From positions 1 to 10,185 of the forward strand of contig CALBBA010000075.1 in the NCBI GenBank assembly GCA_937926755.1: a stretch of 10,185 bases of DNA, written 5' to 3'. Source of the DNA: an uncultured Collinsella sp. (GTDB lineage: Bacteria; Actinomycetota; Coriobacteriia; Coriobacteriales; Coriobacteriaceae). Within the stretch, counting starts at the first letter, position 1; every line of letters begins with the position of its first letter. Below are positions 1 to 6,954 of the stretch, piece after piece. The position numbers and the translations under genes were made by a program. The notes below the pieces were generated by a model, which was given only the letters and a program-made list of their open reading frames with translations, made no database searches and was not told the origin of the DNA.

Positions 1-810
1 AACCGAATACATAATGCGGCGATACATAATCACGCGCAGGTTGCTGGGACAGGTCACCGAAATCTCGCGCTGGCAGTCGCCAAACGGCACAACATACAGA
101 CGGCCGATCTGGACACCCGGCTCAAGGGCGCGAATGATGTCCTGCACTAGATACTCGCTGGTATCTGGCGTCTGCGGACGACCGGAAAAATGCACCGGCA
201 CGCACACGGCTCCGCGTCGCGCGAGCATCCAGGTCGCCACCGGCGAGTCGATACCCGATGACAGCAGGGTCACGACCTTACCGGCAGAGCCCACCGGCAG
301 ACCGCCCACACCGCGCTCGGAGCGCGCGTACACATAAACGCTACCCTGAACAACCAGCACGTGAACCATCGCGTCGGGATCGTGCATTTGAACCTTTTTA
401 TCGGGGAACGCCTCGCACAGCACCTCGCCAACCTGTCGATTGATATCAATCGAGGTGAGCTCATAGTCGGTATTGGAGCGCTTGGCGTGCACCTTAAACG
501 AATCGAAGGGGCCAAACTCACGCAGCGCCTTCACGGCGGCGGCACAGTACTCCTGAGGGTCGCGATTGGTGTGATACGCCAAAGACACGCGAGCAACGCC
601 GGGAACGGTGCGAATGACACGAGCCGCCTCGTCGGCCTGATGCTCGTTAAAGGTCACGAGGATATAACCGGAAATTCGAGACACGGCATTCACGGAAAAG
701 GCGGCCAAGGCCGCCTTGATGTTATCCATGAGGATATGCTCAAAATGTGCGCGGTTCTTACCCTTAAGTCCAACCTCGTGATAGTGGACCAGGCAGACGC
801 GAGCCGCCAT
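1..810 (-). CDS. thiI: tRNA 4-thiouridine synthase ThiI (3' end outside the window)
   Basis: ThiI adenylates U8 of tRNA and passes sulfur to it to give 4-thiouridine; in many bacteria it also feeds sulfur to thiamine thiazole synthesis. It is cytosolic. I translated 270 codons from an ATG at 810, and the frame is still open at the left edge. Visible parts: the N-terminal motif HEVGLKGKNR (residues 11-20), a THUMP region with KRSNTDYELTSIDINRQVG (110-128), and the ATP-binding PP-loop LLSSGIDSPVATW (182-194), where Ser replaces the first Gly of the commoner SGGxDS. MYRRIMYSV (262-270) fits the family too. Any rhodanese domain or the sulfur-carrying Cys would lie beyond the window. The ATG directly follows the rpoZ stop codon with no clear Shine-Dalgarno, so translation is probably coupled to rpoZ. 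Function is recognised from motifs, with high certainty. Confidence 0.93.
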   Translation of the reverse strand, partial: MAARVCLVHYHEVGLKGKNRAHFEHILMDNIKAALAAFSVNAVSRISGYILVTFNEHQADEAARVIRTVPGVARVSLAYHTNRDPQEYCAAAVKALREFGPFDSFKVHAKRSNTDYELTSIDINRQVGEVLCEAFPDKKVQMHDPDAMVHVLVVQGSVYVYARSERGVGGLPVGSAGKVVTLLSSGIDSPVATWMLARRGAVCVPVHFSGRPQTPDTSEYLVQDIIRALEPGVQIGRLYVVPFGDCQREISVTCPSNLRVIMYRRIMYSV

Positions 811-1092
811 TTAGGCTTCAGCAACCTTGTGGCCGAGCGCCTTCTCGTAACGGGCCTCGTCGTAAGAGATGTCGCCGTCGACAATCTCGTCCATAGCCAT
901 CGAGATGGTATCGGCACCGGAAAGCCCGATGGTGATGTCATCGACATCCTGGACGGCAAGCACGCGGTTGTGCTGGCCACGCAGCATGCTATTGATGTCG
1001 CAGGCGCGCTTGGAGGCAAGCGAAGCGAGCAGGAAGCGGTTGTGATCGGTCTTCTCCAGAAGATCGTCAATGCAAGGCTTTACAACGGACAC
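811..1092 (-). CDS. rpoZ: DNA-directed RNA polymerase omega subunit
   Basis: This is the small omega subunit, which binds the beta' subunit and helps core RNA polymerase assemble. The product is 93 residues, within the usual bacterial range. The family signature is clear: KPCIDDLLEKTDHNRFLLAS followed by LASKRACDINSMLRG (residues 5-39), with an acidic C-terminal third. The start is a GTG at 1090-1092. AAAGGA lies about ten bases upstream, with a second purine run (GAGG) closer in. The gene begins 5 bp after the gmk stop codon, and its own stop abuts the thiI ATG, so it sits in a tightly packed mihF-gmk-rpoZ-thiI unit. Pairing of gmk and rpoZ is common in bacteria. I see nothing unusual in the protein. 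Confidence 0.95.
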   Translation of the reverse strand: MSVVKPCIDDLLEKTDHNRFLLASLASKRACDINSMLRGQHNRVLAVQDVDDITIGLSGADTISMAMDEIVDGDISYDEARYEKALGHKVAEA

Positions 1093-1097
1093 GGACC

Positions 1098-1667
1098 TCA
1101 GATCCTTTCATGCATATCGAGAACGCGAACGAGCTCATCGGTCGCGCGGTCGAGATCGTCATTTACCACGACGTCGTCGTAGCGGTCGGCAAGGGCAAGC
1201 TCATCGGCGGCGTTTGCCATACGCAGCTCAATCGTCTCGGGCGTCTCGGTACCGCGACCGACTAGACGCTCGCGGAGTACCTCAAGCGAAGGCGGCTTGA
1301 TAAAGATCAGCACGGCCTCGGGGAAACGCTCCTTCACCTGCAGGGCACCCTGGACATCGATCTCCAAGATGAGAGACGAACCAGAGGCGAGCTTGGACTG
1401 AACCTCGCTCACCAACGTGCCGTAGCAGTTACCGTGGACCTCAGCCCACTCAACAAACTCACCGTTTGCCACGCGGCGGTCGAACTCCTCACGCGTCAGG
1501 AAAAAGTAATTGACGCCATCGACCTCGCCTTTGCGTGGGGCTCGCGTGGTAGCCGAAACCGTCAGGCCCAGGTTCGAGCGGCGCTCGCGCACACGAGTGA
1601 CGAGCGTGCCCTTGCCTGCGCCTGACGGTCCAGAAATCACAAAGAGCTTGGAATCCTGAGCGCTCAC
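1098..1667 (-). CDS. gmk: Guanylate kinase
   Basis: Guanylate kinase phosphorylates GMP or dGMP with ATP to give GDP or dGDP, an essential step of purine nucleotide supply in the cytosol. The product is 189 residues, slightly short but normal for the family. Motifs in order: P-loop GPSGAGKGT (13-21), the GMP-binding stretch SATTRAPRKGEVDGVNYFF, then EWAEVHGNCYGT, EIDVQGALQVK, and the lid region with RLVGRGTET. The start is a GTG at 1665-1667, immediately after the TAA of mihF. No strong Shine-Dalgarno is visible, so translational coupling to mihF is likely. The mihF-gmk-rpoZ order is well known from mycobacteria and other actinobacteria. All expected motifs are intact. Confidence 0.96.
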   Translation of the reverse strand: MSAQDSKLFVISGPSGAGKGTLVTRVRERRSNLGLTVSATTRAPRKGEVDGVNYFFLTREEFDRRVANGEFVEWAEVHGNCYGTLVSEVQSKLASGSSLILEIDVQGALQVKERFPEAVLIFIKPPSLEVLRERLVGRGTETPETIELRMANAADELALADRYDDVVVNDDLDRATDELVRVLDMHERI

Positions 1668-1976
1668 TTATTTGGTCAGCTGCTCGAGGAGCTGCTCGCG
1701 CTGACGGACGCCAAGGCCCTGAACGCGACGGGTAGCGGAGATGCCGAGCTCCTCCATGATCTTGGCGGCCTTGGCCTTACCATAACCAGGGAGAGACTCG
1801 ATGAGGGTGGAAACCTTCATGCGGGAAGCGATGGGGTCATCGGAGTTGAGCACGGACTCGAGGGACTTCTCGCCCTTCTTGATCTGCTCGCGAAGCTCAG
1901 CGCGGGCGTGACGTGCGGCAGCAGCCTTCTCAAGAGCCTGCTTGCGCTGCTCGTCGGTAAGCTGAGGGAGTGCCAT
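1668..1976 (-). CDS. mihF: Integration host factor, actinobacterial type (mIHF)
   Basis: This is a small basic nucleoid protein. In mycobacteria and Streptomyces, mIHF/sIHF bends and compacts DNA and was first found as a host factor for phage L5 integration; it is unrelated to E. coli IHF. The 102-residue product has a charged helical N-terminus (LTDEQRKQALEKAAAARHARAEL) and a helix-two-turn-helix region, with LIESLPGYGKAKAAKIMEELGI (about 58-79) followed by ATRRVQGLGVRQREQLLEQL. I chose the ATG at 1974-1976 because GGAGG stands five bases upstream. A longer in-frame reading from a TTG at 1988 would put that ribosome site inside the gene. It is the first gene of the gmk-rpoZ-thiI unit and has its own promoter region. 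The TAA is directly followed by the gmk GTG. Confidence 0.93.
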   Translation of the reverse strand: MALPQLTDEQRKQALEKAAAARHARAELREQIKKGEKSLESVLNSDDPIASRMKVSTLIESLPGYGKAKAAKIMEELGISATRRVQGLGVRQREQLLEQLTK

Positions 1977-2017
1977 TCGTACCTCCAAATAGTTGGGTTA
2001 TATCTGATTCAATAATT

Positions 2018-2049
2018 GGCATTTTAGCACGTAGAACGTACAAAATGCC
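2018..2049 (-). promoter_or_regulatory. Probable mihF promoter within a palindrome
   Basis: On the minus strand an extended -10 box, TGCTAAAAT (2021-2029), stands about 45 bases before the mihF ATG. No good -35 at standard spacing is seen. The box lies inside a dyad with perfect outer arms GGCATTTT/AAAATGCC (2018-2025 and 2042-2049) and an inner ACGT-aga-ACGT (2029-2039). A dyad over a -10 box suggests an operator, but which protein binds it is not visible. A weaker alternative promoter is TTGCAC-17-TAACCT, further upstream. Confidence 0.5.
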
Positions 2050-2112
2050 CAATCGCGGCTCCATAGGTTAGACGATACCCGCAAAAAGTGCAATATACTG
2101 CGCCCAAAGTTA

Positions 2113-2170
2113 AGCCCCTGACCTGCGATTCCACACAAAGGATGGGAAAGTTTACGCAGGCACAGGGGCT
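2113..2170 (-). other. Long imperfect hairpin in the pyrF-mihF gap (terminator or leader RNA)
   Basis: Two nested perfect stems face each other: AGCCCCTG with CAGGGGCT (2113-2120/2163-2170) and CCTGCG with CGCAGG (2122-2127/2155-2160). They are separated by one or two unpaired bases and capped by a 27-base loop that can close further through TTCC/GGAA (2129-2132/2145-2148). After the stem the minus strand reads TTAACTTT and the plus strand reads ATTTTG, so neither tail is a clean U-tract. It could end the pyr operon transcript, or form part of a mihF leader if transcription begins upstream. I do not recognise it as a named RNA family. Confidence 0.5.
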
Positions 2171-2215
2171 ATTTTGTGCTAATGAGACCCAAAAGTGGTG
2201 ACTTAGGGGAATCTT

Positions 2216-2932
2216 TTACGCGACGTTTTCGACCAGCTCGGCGACGATGGCGTCAAAGGCGGCAACCGGATCGTCGGCACCGGTGATGGGACGGCCCACC
2301 ACAATGTGGCTTGCGCCACGCTCGATAGCCTGGGAAGGCGTCGCCACGCGGGACTGGTCACCAAGGGCGGCACCAACCGGACGCACACCCGGAGTCACGA
2401 TCAGGGCATCGGGACCCAACAGCTCACGCATGTCGTGAGCCTCCATCGGCGAGCACACGATGCCGTCGATGCCGTTGGCCTGAGCGAGCTTTGCCAGGCG
2501 GGCGGCCTCCTCGGCCACGGGCGACTCGACGCCGATCTCGCTCAAGGCATCCTGATTCATGCTCGTGAGCACGGTGATGGCAACGAGCTTGGCGCGGTCG
2601 TCGCGCGCCTCCTCGGCACCCTCGCGGCAGGCAGCAAGCATTGCGCCCGAACCCAAGCCGTGAACCGAGAGCAGGTCGGCACCGGCAAGCGAGGCCGAGC
2701 GGGCGGCACCGCGAACCTGATGCGGAATATCATGGAACTTAAGGTCAAGAAAGACCTTAAAGCCTAGGTCCTTAAAGGTCTTGACGATCTGGGGACCCTC
2801 GGCGTAATAGAGCGTCATACCAACCTTGAGCCAAGCGGCATGGCCCGAAAGCTCGTGGGCGAGCTCGAGCGCACGCTCACGATCGCAGTCGAGGGCGACG
2901 ATTACGCGGTCGCGGGCATCGGTCTCTAGCAT
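2216..2932 (-). CDS. pyrF: Orotidine 5'-phosphate decarboxylase
   Basis: PyrF decarboxylates OMP to UMP, the last step of de novo pyrimidine synthesis. The product is 238 residues, the normal size for the bacterial TIM-barrel enzyme. Motifs: VIVALD (10-15, Asp15), LKVGM (35-39, Lys36), the catalytic DLKFHDIP (63-70 with Asp63, Lys65, Asp68), VTPGVRP, and the phosphate-binding VVGRPITGADDP near the C-terminus. The ATG at 2930-2932 overlaps the last codons of pyrD by 7 bp, so the two genes are translationally coupled. Upstream sequence in the same frame is antisense-like noise inside pyrD and is not part of the protein. This is the last gene of the pyr operon; a structured gap separates it from mihF. 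All catalytic residues are present. Confidence 0.96.
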   Translation of the reverse strand: MLETDARDRVIVALDCDRERALELAHELSGHAAWLKVGMTLYYAEGPQIVKTFKDLGFKVFLDLKFHDIPHQVRGAARSASLAGADLLSVHGLGSGAMLAACREGAEEARDDRAKLVAITVLTSMNQDALSEIGVESPVAEEAARLAKLAQANGIDGIVCSPMEAHDMRELLGPDALIVTPGVRPVGAALGDQSRVATPSQAIERGASHIVVGRPITGADDPVAAFDAIVAELVENVA

Positions 2933-3834
2933 TCGAACGCACCTACCAGTTCGTTGATGTCCTTTACGCCCTGGGACTCGGCCCAGGCCTCGAGCTCGTG
3001 CGCGATCTTGAGCGAAGCGCACGGATCGACGAAGTTGGCCATGCCAACCGACACGCAGGTGGCACCGGCCAGGATAAACTCGGCCGCATCCTCGCCGGTC
3101 ATGACACCGCCGACACCGTTGATGGGGATATCGACGGCCTGGGCAACCTCCCAGACCATGCGCACGGCGATGTGGTGGCACAGCGGGCCCGAAAGGCCGC
3201 CCTTGGGCTTGGCCACGCGGGACTTGCGGGTATGGACGTCGATGGCCATGCCCTGGATGGAGTTAATGACCGAAAGGCCGTCGGCGCCGGCGGCTTCGAG
3301 GGCCTTGGCGATCTCGGCGACGTTGACCGGCGCCATCTTCACGAACAGCGGCTTATCGGTCACCTTGCGGCAAGCAGCCATAACGGAAGAGGCGCCCTCG
3401 GGCGTGGAGCCCATGGCGGCACCGCCGGCGGCGATATTAGGGCAGCTCACGTTGATCTCGTAGCCGGCAGCCCAGGGGCATAGCTCGACATACATCTCGA
3501 GCGCGCGCACAAACTCGTCAACGGAGTGGCCGGCAACCTGACAGATGACCTGGCAACCGTCCTTGGAGAGCTGTTCGAGCCACGGGCCTGACTCACGGGC
3601 AAAGGCGGCCACGCCGGGGTTCTGAAGGCCCACGGAGTTGATCATGCCGCCCGGGATCTCGGCCATGCGGGGCGCGGGGTTGCCGGGCCAGGGCTCGGCT
3701 GCGCAACCCTTGGTGGTGATGGCGCCCAGCTGGGAAACATCAAAGAAGTTCTGGAACTGCCAACCGTAACCAAAAGTACCGGCTGCGGTGTTGATGGGGT
3801 TCTGCATCTTGACGCCGCCGAAATCGACGGCCAT
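2926..3834 (-). CDS. pyrD: Dihydroorotate dehydrogenase, class 1B catalytic subunit (PyrD)
   Basis: The FMN subunit oxidises dihydroorotate to orotate and, with PyrK, passes the electrons to NAD+. The product is 302 residues. Motifs: NPINTAAGTFGYG (12-24), AITTKG (38-43), GGMINSVGLQNPG (62-74), EINVSCPN (127-133) with the class 1 catalytic Cys131, and the FMN-phosphate region INGVGGVMTGEDAAEFILAGA. The neighbouring pyrK assigns it to class 1B. I chose the ATG at 3832-3834. A GTG six bases upstream (3838-3840) is an equally possible start and would add two residues. GTGGG upstream is a weak ribosome site, and the pyrK stop lies within 15 bp, so coupling is likely. The 3' end overlaps pyrF by 7 bp. 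Confidence 0.95.
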   Translation of the reverse strand: MAVDFGGVKMQNPINTAAGTFGYGWQFQNFFDVSQLGAITTKGCAAEPWPGNPAPRMAEIPGGMINSVGLQNPGVAAFARESGPWLEQLSKDGCQVICQVAGHSVDEFVRALEMYVELCPWAAGYEINVSCPNIAAGGAAMGSTPEGASSVMAACRKVTDKPLFVKMAPVNVAEIAKALEAAGADGLSVINSIQGMAIDVHTRKSRVAKPKGGLSGPLCHHIAVRMVWEVAQAVDIPINGVGGVMTGEDAAEFILAGATCVSVGMANFVDPCASLKIAHELEAWAESQGVKDINELVGAFEC

Positions 3835-3848
3835 GTTCACGGTACCCA

Positions 3849-4640
3849 CTAGAAGACCACCACCTTGGAAGCATCGAACACGGGGCCGCACATGCAAGCA
3901 CCCTTCATACCGTCGACCGTCTCGACATTGCAGGTGTTGCAGGCGCCAAAGCCACAGCTCATCATGCGCTCGAGGGACACCTCGCAGTACGCACCGGCCT
4001 CGGCGGCAGCAGCGGCGACCTTCTTCATCATGACGGCGGGACCGCAGCTGGCGACGTAGTCGTAGCCGCCCTCTCCAAGCAGCTCGGCTGCCGGATCGGT
4101 GCAAAAACCGTGCGTGCCGAGCGAGCCGTCGTCGGTGCAAACGTTGACCGTGGCGCCCAGCGCGCGGAACTCATCGATGCCCACGGCCTTGGAAGCGGTG
4201 CCAAAGCCCAGGCACACGTCCACATCAACACCCTGCTCGGCAAGCATGCCGGCAAGACACAGCACAGGCGGAACGCCGATGCCACCGGCGACGAGCAGTG
4301 CCTTCCTGGTGCCCTCGGGTACCATCCAGCCACGGCCACCGGGGCCCAACAGGTTAGAGGTGGAGCCGGGGCCCATCTGGGACAAACGACGGGTATCGTC
4401 GCCCACGACGGCGTACCACAGCTCGACGGTGCCGGCCTCGGCGTCGGCGCGGTAGTAGCTCAGGGGCACGCGAAGCAGCGAGGACGCATCACCGGGTACG
4501 GCGATGTTCACAAACTGACCGGGCTTGAGCGCACTTGCAAGCTTGGGGGCCGAGATGACGAGCGAGAAGACGCCGTCGGCAATCTCCCGGTTCGAGACGA
4601 CCTCGAAGTCGTGCATGCGTGCAGTGGAAGGTGTGGGCAT
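3849..4640 (-). CDS. pyrK: Dihydroorotate dehydrogenase electron transfer subunit (PyrK)
   Basis: PyrK carries FAD and a [2Fe-2S] cluster and hands electrons from PyrD to NAD+. The product is 263 residues, normal for the family. Domains in order: a ferredoxin-reductase FAD barrel with the flavin motif LRVPLSYY (56-63), an NAD-binding fold opening with VAGGIGVPPVLCLA (117-130), and the C-terminal cluster motif with Cys229, Cys234, Cys237 and Cys249, followed by GPVF. An extra Cys251 sits where many homologues have Asp. I chose the ATG at 4638-4640 because GGAG stands five bases upstream; a start at 4676 would place this ribosome site inside the gene. A 92-bp gap with two hairpins separates it from pyrC. 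It lies directly upstream of pyrD, its partner. Confidence 0.95.
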   Translation of the reverse strand: MPTPSTARMHDFEVVSNREIADGVFSLVISAPKLASALKPGQFVNIAVPGDASSLLRVPLSYYRADAEAGTVELWYAVVGDDTRRLSQMGPGSTSNLLGPGGRGWMVPEGTRKALLVAGGIGVPPVLCLAGMLAEQGVDVDVCLGFGTASKAVGIDEFRALGATVNVCTDDGSLGTHGFCTDPAAELLGEGGYDYVASCGPAVMMKKVAAAAAEAGAYCEVSLERMMSCGFGACNTCNVETVDGMKGACMCGPVFDASKVVVF

Positions 4641-4655
4641 AAACGCTCCAATCCC

Positions 4656-4671
4656 CCATGCGGTTGCATGG
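4656..4671 (-). other. Perfect hairpin just upstream of the pyrK ribosome-binding site
   Basis: CCATGC and GCATGG (6-bp stem, 4-base loop) form a perfect stem-loop ending about 16 bases before the pyrK ATG. The stem abuts the G-rich run that leads into the GGAG ribosome site. It could influence pyrK translation or protect the 5' end after processing at the stronger hairpin upstream. A role is inference only. Confidence 0.4.
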
Positions 4672-4678
4672 TCCAAAC

Positions 4679-4712
4679 GAATAGAAAGCGCGGCACCGCA
4701 AGGGCGCCGCGC
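4679..4712 (-). terminator. GC-rich hairpin with U-rich tail between pyrC and pyrK
   Basis: In the minus-strand RNA a 10-bp stem (4703-4712 with 4688-4697, one G-U pair) closes a 5-base loop and is followed by TTTCTATT. The G-U pair would be an A-C mismatch in plus-strand RNA, so the structure suits the minus transcript. It lies 21 bases after the pyrC stop. It may be a partial terminator that lowers expression of pyrKDF relative to pyrRBC, or a 3'-end stabiliser. The tail has two non-U bases, so termination is probably incomplete. Confidence 0.55.
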
Positions 4713-4732
4713 ACAAAAGCGATAAGGCTATG

Positions 4733-6022
4733 CTAGCAGATGCAGCCGTCGGCAAGCGTCTGTTTACCGCCGACAAATACATCGGTGGCACGACCGGTGA
4801 GCGTGCGGCCGGCAAAACCGGAGTTCTCGGCGCGCGACTCGTAACCGTCCTCGCCAACCGTCCAGGTTGCGGAGGGGTCGAACACGGTCAGGTCGGCGAC
4901 AGAGCCCGCCTTGACCTGAACCTGATCGAGGCCCAGAATCTCACGCGGCTTGATGGCCATGAGCTCGACCATGCGGCCCATGCTCATCTTGCCCGTGTTG
5001 ACCAGCTCGGTGAGCACGAGCGACAGCGAGGTCTCGAGGCCGATCATGCCAAAGGGTGCGAGCTCGAACTCGCGGGCCTTCTCCCACGGGGTGTGCGGAG
5101 CGTGATCGGTAACGATCACGTCGACGGTACCGTCGATGACGCCCTGACGAATGGCTTCGGCGTCCTCGTCGGTGCGCAGCGGCGGATTGACCTTGAGCGA
5201 GGTGTTGTAGGTCTCGTCCAGGTCGTTCTCGGTCAGGAACATGTGGTGCGGGGTGGCCTCGCAGGTAACCTGAACGCCAGCGGCCTTACCGGCACGCACG
5301 ATCTCCAGACCATGGGCGGTGGAGATGTGCTGGATGTGCAGCTTGGCGCCGGTCAGCTTGGCGATCTCGATGTCGCGGGCGATCTGGAGCTCCTCGCCGG
5401 CAGCCGGCCAACCCTCGAGGGCCAGACGGGTCGAGACCTTGCCCTCGTTGATCTGGCCATGGCCGACCAGGTCCTCGTCCTGGCAGTGGCTCATGAAGAC
5501 CTTGCCAAACATCTTGCCGTAGTCCATGCAGCGACGGAGCATGCCCGCGCCCTGCACGCCGCGACCGTCATCGGTGAAGGCGACGGCGCCGTGGGCGACC
5601 ATATCGCCCATCTCGGACATGGCCTCGCCCTTAAGACCGCGGGTCATGGCGCCCGACGGATAGACGCGGCAGTGGCCGACCTCGGCAGCGCGGGACTTGA
5701 CGAACTCAACGACAGTGCCGTTATCGGTGACGGGATCGGTGTTGGGCATGGCGCACACGCCGGTAAAGCCGCCCTTGGCAGCTGCGCGGGTGCCGCTCTC
5801 GATGTCCTCTTTGACCTCGTAGCCGGGCTCGCGAAGGTGAACGTGCATGTCCACCAGGCCGGGGACGAGGTACTTGCCGGAAAGGTCGCGGACCTCGGCC
5901 CCCTCGACGGCGAGATTCTCGCCGACCTCGGCGATCTTGTCGCCGTCAATCAGGACGTCAACGACACCGTCAAGCTCGACGGACGGGTCGACGACGTGGG
6001 CATTCTTAAGAAGCAAGGCCAT
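4733..6022 (-). CDS. pyrC: Dihydroorotase
   Basis: PyrC cyclises N-carbamoyl-L-aspartate to dihydroorotate, the third step of the pathway. The product is 429 residues, the size of class I (Bacillus/actinobacterial type) dihydroorotases. Metal and catalytic motifs: GLVDMHVHLREPG (55-67 with His60 and His62), MPNTDP (92-97), FTDDGRGV (149-156), MSHCQDEDL with His179, IQHISTAHG with His232, and VTDHAPHTPWEK with Asp306. The ATG at 6020-6022 has GGAGG eight bases upstream. The gene overlaps the end of pyrB by 17 bp, so its translation is probably coupled to pyrB, and the amber codon inside pyrB could therefore be polar on it. All expected active-site residues are present. Confidence 0.96.
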   Translation of the reverse strand: MALLLKNAHVVDPSVELDGVVDVLIDGDKIAEVGENLAVEGAEVRDLSGKYLVPGLVDMHVHLREPGYEVKEDIESGTRAAAKGGFTGVCAMPNTDPVTDNGTVVEFVKSRAAEVGHCRVYPSGAMTRGLKGEAMSEMGDMVAHGAVAFTDDGRGVQGAGMLRRCMDYGKMFGKVFMSHCQDEDLVGHGQINEGKVSTRLALEGWPAAGEELQIARDIEIAKLTGAKLHIQHISTAHGLEIVRAGKAAGVQVTCEATPHHMFLTENDLDETYNTSLKVNPPLRTDEDAEAIRQGVIDGTVDVIVTDHAPHTPWEKAREFELAPFGMIGLETSLSLVLTELVNTGKMSMGRMVELMAIKPREILGLDQVQVKAGSVADLTVFDPSATWTVGEDGYESRAENSGFAGRTLTGRATDVFVGGKQTLADGCIC

Positions 6023-6950
6023 TATCGGCACCTCCAAGCAGCAGATACAGGATAGCCATACGCACGCAGATACCGGCGTAGACCTGCTCCAGGATGACGG
6101 AGCGTTGCGGGTGGTCGGCCATATAGGAGTCGAACTCGACGCCGCGGTTGATGGGGCCCGGGTGGCAGATGATCGCATCGGGCTTCATGAGCTTCTCGCG
6201 GTCCTTGGTCAGGCCGAAGAGCTATTGATACTCGCGAATAGTCGGGAACGGAGCACCCTCGAGGCGCTCCTGCTGCACGCGCAGCATGTAGACGACGTCC
6301 AGCTCGGGCAGGACCGAATCGAGGTCGCTCGTCACGTGGTCGCAACCCAAGACCTCGGGTGCCGGCGGCAGCAGCGTGCCGGGGGCGACGGCGTAGGTCT
6401 CACAGCCCATGATCTTAAGGGCGGGGATCAGCGAGCCGCACACGCGGGAGTGCGCGATATCGCCGACGACGGCGACCTTCAGACCATGGAAGTCACCCTT
6501 GTGCTCCCAGATGGTGTACAGGTCCAGCAGGGCCTGCGTAGGATGGTTGTGCTTACCGTCACCGGCGCAGATGACGCTCGCGGGCGAGTTCTGCGTGACG
6601 ATGTAGGGGGCACCGGCATGCTTGTCGCGCACGACGATGCAGTCGATCTTGTAGGCGTTGAGGGTCTCGACGGTGTCGACGAGGCTCTCGCCCTTGACCG
6701 TGGAGGTCGAGGAGCCGCCAAAGTTGAGGCTGTCGGCCGAAAGACGCTTCTCGGCGAGCTCGAAGGAGCTGCGGGTGCGCGTCGAGGGCTCGTTGAACAT
6801 GTTGACGATGGTCTTGCCCTTGAGCGTGGGGACCTTCTTGATGGCACGCTCGTTGACCTCGGAGAACGCCTTGGCGGTCTCGAGGATGAGCTTGATATCC
6901 TCTTCGGAGTACTCGGTAATGTCGATCAGGTGCTTATGGTTGAACGCCAC
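6006..6950 (-). pseudogene. pyrB: Aspartate carbamoyltransferase, interrupted by an in-frame TAG codon
   Basis: PyrB joins carbamoyl phosphate and aspartate, the committed step of the pathway. Read through, the frame gives 314 codons, the normal length of the catalytic chain. Codon 243 (6222-6224) is TAG. Before it are the carbamoyl-phosphate motif FNEPSTRTRSSFE, NHPTQALLDLYTI and the aspartate-binding MLRVQQERL. After it the same frame continues with LFGLTKDREKLMKPDAIICH and PGPINRGVEF, conserved in the family, to a TAA at 6006. This is one nonsense codon with no frameshift. A CAG-to-TAG change is the simplest origin. The 242-residue product would lack part of the aspartate domain and the last helices, so it is probably inactive. 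The start is GTG 6948-6950 with GGAGG 11 bases upstream; GTG 6962 is an alternative overlapping pyrR. Confidence 0.88.
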
Positions 6951-6954
6951 GGTA

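Noticed and set aside
361..1182. 273-codon plus-strand open frame opposite thiI and rpoZ
   Set aside because: Antisense shadow. The minus strand encodes thiI and rpoZ with clear motifs and shared boundaries.
2926..4140. Long N-terminal extensions of pyrD, pyrF and pyrC reading into the upstream gene
   Set aside because: The extra residues are out-of-frame translations of the preceding genes, and internal starts match the family N-termini; pyrC has a clear ribosome site, while pyrD and pyrF starts lie at the end of the preceding gene.
4730..6055. 441-codon open frame on the plus strand, opposite pyrC
   Set aside because: It lies wholly antisense to pyrC and pyrB, its composition (Ala, Gly, Val, Leu, His, Asp rich) is that of a mirrored coding frame in GC-rich DNA, and it shows no recognised motif. 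pyrC on the other strand has every family motif.
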